Below are positions 37,701 through 48,500 of a stretch of DNA of 64,000 nt, in pieces. A model generated the notes under the pieces. The model had not been told where the DNA came from. It did no database searches and saw only the letters and a program-made list of their open reading frames with translations. The first letter of the stretch is position 1. The number at the start of each line of letters is the position of its first letter. The stretch comes from Fratercula arctica (lineage: Eukaryota; Chordata; Aves; Charadriiformes; Alcidae). The stretch lies in NCBI GenBank assembly GCA_947846985.1, contig CANTUZ010000001.1:37348727-37412726 (forward strand), written 5' to 3'. The position numbers were made by a program, and so were the translations under genes.

Positions 37701-38639
37701 TGCATATGCATATATATATGTGCTTTCTGTTTTGTAACTGAAAATAATGCTGTTGTAGTATTACAGATCTGAGCGTTTCGTCTGCAACAGTCATGAGAGT
37801 TGCCGTAAATGTGAATTTTTTATAGTGATGTTTTATCTAAACACATGTGCATTTATATAGCTCCTTTATTTAAGTTACTCCTGAGGTGAGTATACAACGT
37901 TAAAAAGAGTATTCAAAATGGAAGAGGGTTACCTATTCTTGTTAGGAAAAAGCTAGTCTGCTGCAGGTAATTTTTCTAACATTGATATAGGCTAGAGGCA
38001 GTCTGCTGGTTTAGAAGTAGAAAGCATATCTCATTATTTAACCAATGACCTAACCAACCCTGTTAAATATCCTGTAAAACTTTCAAAAACTTCTGTTAGA
38101 ATTTCTGGTTATCATCTGTCCTGAAGCCAAAAGCACCTGTGATTAAGGAAGACTTGTGGCTTTTACTGAATTTAAATTTAAAGTTAAAATCTAGAAATTG
38201 GTGACAGAAACATTCACCGTTCCGGCTGTTGAAAGGTAATTGGATTAGAATAATGAGCACATATTTCTGTTTGGTAATTAATGTACTTCCCTGAAAAGAC
38301 TTTTGTGCAAAGGTAATGGTACTGGAGAGTTTCAAAGATGTGCTTTTATTTCCACAGCTACTGTGTTTTACAAAGTGCAGTGCTGATGATATCAGTTTAA
38401 TTTATTACAAGGGGATGAAGGTATATTTTATAAAATATTATATACATTCCAACATCTGATTTATGAAGTGATACACTGGGATCTTTTAATGGAAAGATGA
38501 AAAGAATCGGTATACAAATGTTCACTGGGACTATACCATGTGGGTGACACTGTCCTAAATAAACCATGATCTTTGACTCAGGGACCCTACTGAGCCTTCC
38601 TCGTGGGTCTGGTGTATGAGCAGCAGCACCCTCAGATGA
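28723..38639. other. Ten kilobases of unique sequence, no gene seen
   Basis: The longest stretch free of recognisable CR1. Open frames are all under 100 codons and resemble nothing I know. There is a G9 run at about 31464-31472. 38100-38400 has repeated TAAT/ATTA words (ggtaattggattag, tggtaattaatg) and may be a conserved element. No promoter, splice-defined exon or RNA gene can be supported. Confidence 0.5.
38100..38400. promoter_or_regulatory. Candidate conserved non-coding element
   Basis: Repeat-free sequence with several homeodomain-type cores (ggtaattgga at 38236-38245, ggtaattaatg at 38273-38283) and aaaggtaatgg at 38309-38319. The composition resembles vertebrate enhancers. Inference only. 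Confidence 0.22.
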
Positions 38640-38797
38640 CCAGGCTGGATGGGGCCTTGAGCAACCTGGTCTAGTGGGAGGTGTTCCTGCCCATGGCCGG
38701 GCATTTGGAACTAGGTGATCTTTAAGTTCTCTTCCCTAACTCCGTAAAGTTCTCCTCTCTAAATTCCTTCCCTAAGAATCATTCTATGATTCTATGA
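38640..38797 (+). mobile_element. Very short CR1 3' end
   Basis: Only the last few ORF2 codons and the 3' UTR remain: gatggggccttgagcaacct, then gtgggaggtgttcctgccca, then the tail attctatgattctatgag at 38780-38797. Between the UTR and the tail there are about 45 extra bases in which ttccctaa occurs twice (38731-38738 and 38768-38775), compared with the compact UTR of the other copies. Confidence 0.9.
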
Positions 38798-40911
38798 GTG
38801 GCAGTGGACACTGGACTTGCAGCCTCAAGAATTACCATCTCACAGGCATGACCAGGACTGTAGAGGTTTCTCTTCTACTGCCTTCTACCATAATGTCAAA
38901 TAACTAATGAAATGATCTATGTCTACTTAGATTATGGTCTGTACAACTGAGGCTTTGAAAGCCTGGATGGGAAGATCTGTAGGCAAAATGTAGGATGCCC
39001 AGGTTGTGACCTGTGAATGAAATGCGACACAAACCATGCTTACACTCAGGCTCGGGCTGAGATTGGCCATGCACTGCAGAGGCATTTACAGCCTAAGTGT
39101 ATGTTAGGGAACCTGAGAGCTCTTCTGAATTCCTAGATCTGGATGTTCACCAGGGCTGTTCCCAGCACCCTGATGTCTTGAGACCCATGCAGACACCCAC
39201 CTCTAATCCACTACCCTCCACTGTCATAATGAGAGCTTCAGGTTCTAATTTCCATGGGACACAAAAAAATAAGTGAGTGGGGAAATGGGAGTGTGGCAAG
39301 ATCTAAACAGGTGCATGATGTGGAGACTAAGTATCCCATTGCCATGTATCCCAATGTGCTCTAGTAACTAGGTTCAGATTAACTGTAGCATCCTTGCACT
39401 GTAGTAAACTCTGTTGATTAAACCCCCATTGAGGCTATGAGCAAGCTGTTACTTCTAAAACAGCCATCAGTCTCTTGGTATTATCCAAAACTAACAGCTT
39501 GGAAGCCCCAGGAGCAGAGAGCAATTAATAACTGCTGAAATTCACCTTTGGATATTCTCCTGCGCTGTGTCGAATTCAGGTTGCCTTGATCTGTATGTAC
39601 AAATCCAGGGACCATGTTTTGTCTGGGATATATTGAGGAGAATATTTAAACTATAGCAAAAAGAGGAGATACTGTTCTCCTAGGCATAGCTTTCACTGTC
39701 CTTGTAGAGGTTTATTTCCTATCAGGTAAGGTTGCTTTCTTAATTGCTGTTGGATATAAATGCAGAAAAAAAGTAAAAAAAAAAAAGACACTGTGTTTTC
39801 GAACTTCTCACCAATCTGCTACTGATGTTGTAGTTATTTAAGATATTCAAAGTTTATATCAGGATTGTAGCATCAAAGTCATCGAGCATATCTCGTAACA
39901 TCAAAAAATTATATTGGAATAGGGAGAGAGAGAAGTATAAGTTTGCTTTGCTTTTACTTTCAGTGCATATTATTCCTTGAGTACATGGTTAACAGCACTT
40001 AGTAAATATCTTTGCAAATCCCAGTGATTTTGTGAATTTTAGCACATATGATTTTCCACTGAGTATTTTTAATAATTTTTAATTTTTTTTTCTTTTTTTT
40101 AATTAGAAAGGTGCATTTCACCCCCTCAATGACAGACGTGAATTTCAAGTGACAAGTCAAGTAACATAGATAGTGTATGGTAATTATAGTTAGTAATCGA
40201 GAGAAATATAGGTATCTTGATTGCACAGTGACATGATAGATTAGAAATTAGCAGTTGTTTGGGTAAATACAATGACCTGGATTCTTCTATACCCCTTAGG
40301 CATGCTAGAGTGTAGGTATCTACATCTATTTCCTTTTATAGCCAATGAGAGAGAAACAGTGGTTTAGGGTGCAATACAACAGACCTGTTTTGGATATCTA
40401 CCTCAGGATAGTGCTTTGAACTACTCCTTAGAAGTGCTTATTTCTCCTGGGTGATTCACTGTATCTTGCACATTTCTACGTGTAATCAGCTGGATTTCTC
40501 TCTCAGGTATTCCCCATGCAGTGTCTCCAAAGCAAAGCAGCCATAAACTGTAAAGTGGGCATGCCCAGAATAATTACCCTTTTCCTGAGTACTACAGAAA
40601 CATACAATTTCTCCATAATTTTCTCAGCATCAGGGCAATGGCTAGGTGAAACAGATATGACTAGTCTATGACTAGACTAACAATATTTTGTTCACCAGGG
40701 ATCATAGGACTTTGTAACTTCTTGTTTCAGTTTTTAACTACCACAATCTTAGTCTCTCTCTATATATATATTTACAGGATACAACTGGTAAACTGCCACA
40801 CAAGAACCCCAACCCACGGGATGGGACCACTCCTCATACATTTCCATTTTTGCCTCCATAGATCTTGAAACCACTTTAACATGACAGGAGGGGATCTTGT
40901 TAAACTCGCTC

Positions 40912-40920
40912 TATATAAAA
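40912..40920 (+). promoter_or_regulatory. Orphan TATA-box-like element
   Basis: tatataaaa with C-rich flanks (ctcgctc before, gcctgaaggg after), followed after about 25-35 bases by a purine-rich stretch. The word cagggatcata occurs on both sides, at 40696-40706 and 41139-41149. It might be the promoter of a decayed LTR, but I cannot define LTR ends, so this stays weak. Confidence 0.25.
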
Positions 40921-41700
40921 GCCTGAAGGGAAGGAGGCAAGATGAGAGTCTATCTCTCTGAGGCTCGAAAAGAGCCTTCTGAACCTAGAGAATTCCCAAT
41001 TTATCAATGTGTACTAGACAATCCTACCAAATTGGGCAATTGTGGCACCCTTTTTATTACCATAGGGGAGAATCTTGTTTCATTCTTTGAAAGAGGAACT
41101 GTAAGTAAGCAACTTACCTTCTAGGCAGGGTACTGTGTCAGGGATCATAAGTGGCTGGAGGCATCTTCCGATGATCTTTCAGTCAGCCAGCAAACTTCAG
41201 AGATGGTCAGGCTGTTAGATATACACCTGTCATCAGTGATTCCCACGCTTACATCAAGGTAGCTCCTCAGGCAGCCCAGAGGTTTCCTGGATTCAATTCT
41301 GAGTTGCTTAGCTCTCTCCAGGTCCTGTGTGGGAAGACATAAATCTAACTCTGAGCTCTGAATCCCCCTGTGTGCCCAGGAAGAGAAGTTAAAGTGGAAA
41401 TTTTCAAATATTTATTTTTTATCTAGCTCATTCTTTCTCTTTCTGTGGCTCAATACACTCTAAATTATTCCCTGCAACAGCCTCAAGAGAAGATAATCAT
41501 TGACAACGCTGACTGAGTCATGTAAACACTTATTCCCATCATGTTGAATATATCTGGGTGATTAGGCAATCCATACAGAAGCTACTTCTATTCCTGGTTA
41601 GTCATGGCATTTTAAAATTGGATAATGCAGTGGATGTCCTTGACAGAAGACCCCGAATGTTTGAATTATGAGAAAGTATGCAAATAAAAAAATATATTCA

Positions 41701-41803
41701 GTGTGTTTGGTTGGCTTTTTGGTTTGGTTTTGGTTTGGTTTTTTGTTTGTTTGTTTATTTGGTTTGGGTTTTTGGTTTTGGTTTTTTTTCTTTTTTTGTT
41801 TTT
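41701..41803. repeat. G/T-rich (GGTTT/GTTT)n tract
   Basis: About 100 bases built from GGTTT, GGTTTT and GTTT units. The plus strand has several GG pairs at short spacing, giving only weak two-layer quadruplex potential. It is not the vertebrate telomere repeat. Confidence 0.85.
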
Positions 41804-42579
41804 CCATAGGAAGGATTGTTTTAAGCTACTGAGTGGGGGGGGGAAGTAAAATTCTGCCTGCAGTCTGGAATTCCATATCTCACTAAATACACTTATTCTC
41901 TACCTATTAAGGAATAGTTTATGCAGCTTTCCAGTCTTTTTTTTTTTTTTTTGTGGGTCCAGTAGGATGGGGATGATGTAAATACTAAACCTCAACTCCG
42001 TCTTTGAAAAAGGAGATCAGAACTCAAACTGAAAAAATCTGTACTATGAAGTGACATAAGTCTTAAGAAATGGAATGAGATTCTAAGGATCACGGTGATC
42101 CTTTACCAAGATAATGTAAGAGGAATAATACTGATGGATAAAAGAAGAAAATGATGAAATTTGTTAAAGACAATTCTGTAGAGAAATATCTTGGGGGAGA
42201 AAAAAAAAATAATCACAACAAAATAGGGATTTTTTTGTTTGTTTTTGTTTATTTATGTATTTATTTACATATGTGAGAAAACAGAACAATAGATGCTTGT
42301 AGAACTGGGACAAAGGCATGTAGTGATCCACGGTGTTAAAAGGTCAACTAAAGTCTAGAAAGAAAGGAGAAATGAACAAAGATGTTGTTAGCTAGATGAA
42401 GGAAAGCAATTTTGGTACTATCACTAGAACTGTGCTGAAATTAAAATCAGTTGAGACATTGTCGTGAACAATGATTAGAGAGACAAGAACAGCTATTGGT
42501 TGCTGATTGGAGAGGTGGCAAATGATGCAGGAGTGATGAAAGGAAATGCTTTGATTGGTAACTAGAGAAATGAGATGTT

Positions 42580-42587
<8 letters not shown>

Positions 42588-42610
<23 letters not shown>

Positions 42611-42617
42611 TCCCCCC
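42588..42617. repeat. T24-C6 pyrimidine tract
   Basis: A T run followed directly by six C. Pure pyrimidine strand; simple repeat. Confidence 0.9.
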
Positions 42618-43352
42618 AAGCATCTGATGAGAAAATAAAGGTCAGATATTAGGTACCACAGTTTCTCCTGAAGACTTTGTAGGAAGGAAGCTGGAGTATG
42701 GGGTTTTAGAATCGCCATGTTATGAACTATTTTCAGTGCACTAAGCAAAAGTAGGATAGCTGGGCCAAATGACAGCAGTTAGAAGCAGATCAGGAGGGTA
42801 GACTCTTTCTTCAGATCAGTAGGCAAAAGATGTGAAAGGCTGCAGAAGTAAATAAATAAAAAACTGTATAGACAAAATGGAGGAAGTACTACTCTTAAGG
42901 AAACTGCTACAGGTAGATATAACATTATTGCTACTTCAGACAGAAGTATGTTACGTTAACAGAATAAAACTGCTTTGTTACTTCAAATGAAACTCTGGAA
43001 AGAAGAGGGTAGCCATTTGAGTTGAGATAACAATTAATGCTATGGGATATTTAACAAGGAATGTTAGTGGCCTCAAAATGTAAATATAAGTAAGAGCTGG
43101 ATTCTGTATTCCAGGGGGATGCTTGGTAGAGCATCACAGATGTAATCATACTGTATAGGGAGCAAAGATAATGTCAGCAACAATTTTCACATATTTTCTC
43201 TAATATCAATGACAGTTCTATATTTATGAACAGTACTTACTCAAACTGTTAATCTGTGGTCGTTTGTCAGTAATACATATTAGCTAAACTTAAAAAAAAA
43301 TAATAAATTAAATGTTCGTTTCAGTATCTGTTCCACATTTTACCATGAATAC

Positions 43353-44042
43353 ATAGAATCATAGAATGGTTTGAGTCAGAAAGGACCTTAAAAGATCATC
43401 TCATCCACCCCTCCATGCCACAGGCAGGGACATTTTTCACTAGATCAGGTTGCTTAGAGCCCCCTCCAACCTGAGTTTGAAATTTTCCAATGATGGAGCA
43501 TCCAAACATCTCCGGGAAACCTGTTCCAGTGTTTCACCACCCTCATTGTAAAAAATGTCTTCCTTACATCCAGTCTAAATCTACCCTCTTTCAATTTAAA
43601 ACCATTGCCCATTGTCCTGTCACTACAGGCCCTCGTAAAAAGATGCTCTCCGTATTTCTTATAAGCCCTCTTTATATACTGAAAGGCTGCAATAAGGTCT
43701 CCCTCGAGCCTTCTCTTCCCCAGGCTGACCAACCGCAACTCTCTCAGTCTTTCTTCACAGGAGAGGTGTTTCACCCTTCTGACCATTTTCATGGCCTTTC
43801 TCTGGACCACGGTTGGCTTTCTGTGCTGCAAGTGCACATTGCCAGCTCACAACCAATTTTTCATCCACCAGTATCCCCACATCCTTCTCTGCAGGGCTGT
43901 TCTCAATCCATTAAACCCCCAGTCTGTACTGGCACTGGTAGTTGCCCTCACCCAGGTACAGGACCTTGCACTTGGCTTTGTTGAACTTCAAGAGGTTCAC
44001 ATGGACTCACTCCTCAACCCTGTCAAGGTCCCTCTGGATGGC
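43353..44042 (-). mobile_element. CR1, antisense, with internal deletion
   Basis: The minus strand reads as a CR1 3' fragment. The tail complement gaatcatagaatggtttga is at 43356-43375. The ORF2 C-terminus is open for 127 codons (43454-43837, -), with [20 protein letters not shown] and HWNRFPGD. At about 43808 roughly 160 bases normally coding for the KRSM...LLEWV region are missing. The copy ends at its 5' side near 44042, in the sequence coding for [12 protein letters not shown]. Confidence 0.9.
43454..43837 (-). pseudogene. CR1 ORF2 C-terminal fragment
   Basis: The remaining open part of the copy above. It has the C-terminal blocks only. The deletion joins an upstream segment to the [13 protein letters not shown] part, and the end of the frame is shifted so that the usual ...ALSNLV terminus is lost. 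No product is expected. Confidence 0.85.
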
Positions 44043-44088
44043 AGAACTCACAACTATATGTAACCCTTTTTATAGGTATTCTATCAAG

Positions 44089-44125
<37 letters not shown>
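44089..44125. repeat. A37 homopolymer
   Basis: The longest homopolymer in the window. It lies about 47 bases beyond the 5' end of the antisense CR1, so it is not that element's tail; CR1 elements end in an ATTCTATG repeat and not in poly(A). Confidence 0.95.
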
Positions 44126-44127
<2 letters not shown>

Positions 44128-44430
44128 ATGGGTTCAAAATATATTTGAGAGCTCAAGTAAAATGTCCTTACAGAAAAAAAAGAAACCCAGCTAAAACTCC
44201 TTCACTGCTAAATCTGTGTCCTCATTTGGACTTGGAAGACAGAATGTATGCTTTACTAGTAGCAGTGGCTCCACCAAAAAGATCAAGTCATTTAATCCAG
44301 TAACTTCTCACAAATATTTATAGGATTATTCATAATTAGAACAGATGAAAACAAAAGAAAACTGTTTTAAACTGACTTTTTGGCAGAACAAGAAATTTAA
44401 GGTAGAAAATGTTGAAAGACAACAGGAAAT

Positions 44431-44463
44431 GAAACACAAAGCACCTGGTGCTTTGTGTGTTTC
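44431..44463. repeat. Near-perfect palindrome
   Basis: Arms acacaaagcacc (44434-44445) and ggtgctttgtgt (44447-44458) match over all 12 bases with one spacer base. The outer gaaac and gtttc (to 44463) also pair, offset by a two-base GT bulge. Suitable for cruciform formation. Confidence 0.85.
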
Positions 44464-44640
44464 AAGTAGATGAATCTCATTGTCAACTCAACCCAAAATA
44501 AAGTTAAGTTTCACCCACTTAAAACACAGTGGCACCTTGTTGGTTTTTTTCCCTTATTGCCTCACCGTACCAATCAGTGGTGCACTGCAGTCAGGCTTCC
44601 TTAAGGCACTGGGTGATTCAATCAGAGATCTCTCCAGAAT

Positions 44641-44659
44641 GCATTTTGGGAATTGTAGT
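44641..44659 (-). promoter_or_regulatory. ZNF143/THAP11-type binding site
   Basis: On the minus strand the sequence is ACTACAATTCCCAAAATGC. It differs at one position from the known vertebrate ZNF143/THAP11 (SBS) motif ACTACAATTCCCAGAATGC. This motif is usually found at promoters and some loop anchors. No annotated promoter is near it here; it could be a distal site or derive from a repeat. Confidence 0.6.
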
Positions 44660-44791
44660 CCAGACAGGGAGTGTGTGCCATGGAGTAATTGAAAGCCTAT
44701 TGGAACAAAATATTATTCCTATGACCTTAGACACAAACAAAATAATATGAATACAACATGAGACTAAATCTTTAATTTTTATTTTCCCAGC

Positions 44792-44819
44792 GGGGGGTGG
44801 GGGGGGTGGGTGGGGGGGG
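44792..44819 (+). promoter_or_regulatory. Strong G-quadruplex motif
   Basis: Four G tracts of 6, 8, 3 and 8 bases separated by single T, i.e. GGGGGG-T-G8-T-GGG-T-G8. Single-base loops favour a very stable parallel quadruplex. A purine-only A/G stretch follows directly (44820-44842), extending the polypurine strand. Confidence 0.85.
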
Positions 44820-45514
44820 AAAGAAAAGAAAAAAAGAAAAAAGCAAACCACAATCTTCTCTGTAATTTTATTTCCTTTTTTTTTAATTCAAATTTTAGCA
44901 AAAATCTTTGGTCTATGTATGGCTTATATGTGACATGAAATTTATGATAATGTTGGGAAGTTTTCTATGGTAATAAGACAGTGATGGAACATCAGGTTAG
45001 GCATATGCACTCCACTTAGTCTAATCTCCTAATTAAAGCACAAAAGTTCAACTAACGTAAGAAAGCTTTCATATTCCACCTAGATAGCCTTTTTGGCCAA
45101 AACATGAAATTATCTCCTAATTTTACAATTTATCTACAATTTTGATTTGACATATTGGGGTTATTTTAAATTTCATAAAAGGAAGGAAATTGCAGGCATT
45201 AGTAACTCTAATGCTTTGTAAATGTATGAAAGGGTACAAAACGGCACAATATATGCTACTTTCAATATTTCTTATCCATACCATTCAGTATGCTGATTTA
45301 TCCGGATGCTCCCCAATCCTGAAATAATAATTCTAAGTAGACTTGCATAAGAATGGAAAAGAGCCAATGTAAATCATTTTTATTCCAAGTCACACCATTT
45401 TTCTTAGTTGTTGCAATGTCCTATCCAGATTGAAGTCACACATCCTAGGGAATTACAGCAGCATGATAACAGGTTACGTCAGCTAATTTCTACCTTAATT
45501 CACCCGTATTCCCC

Positions 45515-48500
45515 TTCTGAGGGGAACAGAAGGCCTGATATGCCAGGCAGACCCTCTTGACAGGGAGGTACACTGCCTCCCCAGGGCTTGGGTCAGGGAT
45601 GTCACTCGAAAGCTTCCCAGCCTGGTTTGGCCCTCAGACTACTACCCGCTGTTGCTCTTTCATGTGGGCGGTGATGAGGTGGCAACACATAGCCCAAGAG
45701 CAATCAAAAGAGACTTCAGGGCCTTGTGAAGGTTAATAAGGCAGACTGGGGCACAGGTTATCTTTTCTTCTCCAAGTTGCAGGCAGGGACACAGTAAGAA
45801 ACAGACATGTGCAATCTATCAACACGTGACTCCGTGGCTGGTGTCACCGCCACAGTTTTGGGTTTTTTGACAACAGGATGGCCTACACGGCACCAGGCTT
45901 GTTGGCGTCGGATGGGGCTCATCTTTCTGAAAGGGGGAAGAGGGTGTTTGCTCAAGAGCTAGCGGGGCTCATTGACTGGGCTTTAAACTAGGCTTGTTGG
46001 GGGAGGGGGATGCTACCCAGCTTGCTCGTGACAAGCCAAGGGATGATGCTCCAAAGTTAGAGGGGTGGCTCTCTAGTGAAGGCCCTGAACCTATTGCTTT
46101 GAGATGTGCTGGGTATGCTGCAGCACACTTGAAGTCTTATGGGGACAAGCCAGGGGCCTCTGAGGAGATAGGAACTGGGGAGTCACAGATAAAACACCCC
46201 AGAGGAAGACTACCTGAAGAGCGGCATGAAGGAAAAGAAAACGCTCTAGCCAGTGAGACAGCTTCATTGGGCGCCCAGCTGAAATGCCTTTATGCAAATG
46301 CACACAGCATGGGAAATAAGCAAGAAGACTTGGAGATGTGCGCATGCCTCCAGGACTATTATCTTATTGGCATCACAGAGACATGGTGGGATGGCTCTTA
46401 TGATTGGAGCGTTGGAACAGATGGATACCAACTCTTCAGCAAGGACAGGCTGGGAAGACGAGGAGGGGGTGTTGCCCTCTATGTCAATGAACAGCTGGAG
46501 TGCATGGAGCTCCACCTGGGCATGGATGAAGACCCAATGGAGACCTTATGGGTCAGAATTAAAGGGAATGCAGGGACAGGTGACATTACGGTAGGGGTCT
46601 GCTACAGGCCACCTGACCAGGATGACAAAGCTCCCTCTATAAACAGACAGGAGAGGCATCACGTTCACAGACCCTGGTCATCATGGGGGACTTCAACCAC
46701 CCTGATATCTGTTGGAAGAACAACACAGTGGGGCACAAGAAATCCAGGAAGTTCTGGGAATGTGTCGATGACAACTTTCTTCTTCAAATGGTAGAGGAGC
46801 CAACAAGGAAAGGAACTATGCTGGACCTTGTCCTTACCAACAAGGAGGGCCTGATCGTGAGTGTCAAGCTCAAGCGTAGCCTCGGCTGCAGTGACCATGA
46901 AATGGTTGAATTCAAGATCCTTCAGGCAGCAAGGAGGGCATGTAGCAAGTTCACTACCCTGGACTTCAAGAGAGCAGACTTTGGCCTCTTGAGGGATCTG
47001 CTTGGCAGGGTAACATGGGAAAAAGTACTGGAGGGAAGAGGGGCCGAAGAGAGCTGGTTAGTATTCAAGGATCATCTCCTCCAAGCTCAGGAGCGGTGCA
47101 TCCCAAGGATGAAGAAGTCAGGAAAAAGTGCCAGGAGGCCTGCATGGATTAACAAAGAGTTCCTGGACAAGCTCAAGAACAAAAAAGAGGTCTACAGAGG
47201 GTGGAAGCAAGGACGGGTTGACTGGGTGGAATACAGAGAAACTGTCCGAGTGACCAGGAACCAGATTAGGCAAGCTAAAGCCCAGATAGAATTAAATCTG
47301 TCTAGGGGCATCAAGGACAACAAAAAAAAAACTTCTGTAAGTATGTCAGGGGTAAAGGCAAGACTGGGGAAGATGTTAGCCCTCTCAGGAAGGAGACAGG
47401 AGACCTGGTCACCCAGGATATGGAGAAGGCTGAGGTGCTGTATGATATTTTTACCTCAGTCTTCACCAGCAAGGGCTCCAACCTCACCACCCAAGTTGCA
47501 GGATGCAAAGGCAGGGTCTACGATAATGAAGAACTGCCCACTGTAGGAGAAGATCAGGTTCAGCACCATCTGAGGAATCTGAAGACGCATAAGTCCATGG
47601 GACCTGATGAAATCCATCCACGGGTCCTGAGGGAGCTGGAAGATGAAGTCACCAAGCTGCTTTCCATTATATTTGAAAAGTTGTGGCAGTCTGGTGAAGT
47701 TCCTGCTGACTGGAAAAGGGGAAACATAACCCCCATTTTCAAAAAGGGAAAAAAGGATGACCCAGGGAACTACAGGCTGGTCAGTCTCACCTCTGTGCCC
47801 AGCAAGATCATGGAGCAGATCCTCCTGGAAACTATGCTAAGACACATGAAAAATAAAGAGGTGATTGGTGACAGCCAACATGGCTTCACCAAAGGCAAAT
47901 GGTGCGTGACAAATTTGGTGGCCTCCAACAATGTTGCCACAGCATTGGTAGATAAGGGAAGAGCAATTGATGTCATCTACCTGGACTTGTGCAAAGCGTT
48001 CGACACTGTCCCGCACAACATCCTGATCTCGAAATTGGAAAAGCATGGATTTGATAGATGGACCACTCAGTGGATAAGGAACTGGCTAGATGGCTGCACT
48101 CAAAGGGTTGCAGTCAATGACTCAATGTCCGCATGGAACCTGGTGATGAGTGGCACTCCTCAGGGGTCAGTGCTGGGACCAGTGCTGTTTAACATTGTTG
48201 TCAGTGACATGGACAGTGAGATCGAGTGCACCCTCAGCAAGTTTGCCGATGACACCAAGCTGTGTGGTGCGGTCGACACACTGGAGGGAAGGGATGCCAT
48301 CCAGAAGGACCTGGACAGGCTTGAGAAGTGGGCCTGTGCGAACCTCATGAAGTTCAACACGGCCAAGTGCAAAGTCCTGCACCTGGGTCATGGCAATCCC
48401 AGGCACAAATACAGGTTGGGCAGAGAATGGCTTGAGAGCAGCCCTGAGGAGAAGGACTTGGGGGTCTTCATTGGCGAGAAACTCAACGTGAGCCGGCAAT

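Larger units (their letters stand above)
38798..43352. other. Unique sequence with T/G-rich microsatellites
   Basis: No gene is recognised. 38800-39560 is somewhat richer in G+C than its surroundings. A good TATA-type word lies at 40912-40920. Simple repeats lie at 41701-41803 (GGTTT-like), 41937-41952 (T16), 42230-42268 (T/GTTT) and 42588-42617 (T24 then C6). Confidence 0.5.
44043..45514. other. Spacer between two CR1 copies with unusual DNA motifs
   Basis: Apart from the A37 tract, palindrome, ZNF143-like site and G-rich run listed separately, I see no gene. The remaining sequence is AT-rich and unique. Confidence 0.55.

Noticed and set aside
41701..41803. Interstitial telomere repeat
   Set aside because: Units are GGTTT/GGTTTT/GTTT, not TTAGGG, and are irregular.
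44089..44125. A37 as a retroposon poly(A) tail
   Set aside because: No retroposon body precedes it in the proper orientation, and CR1 tails are ATTCTATG repeats.
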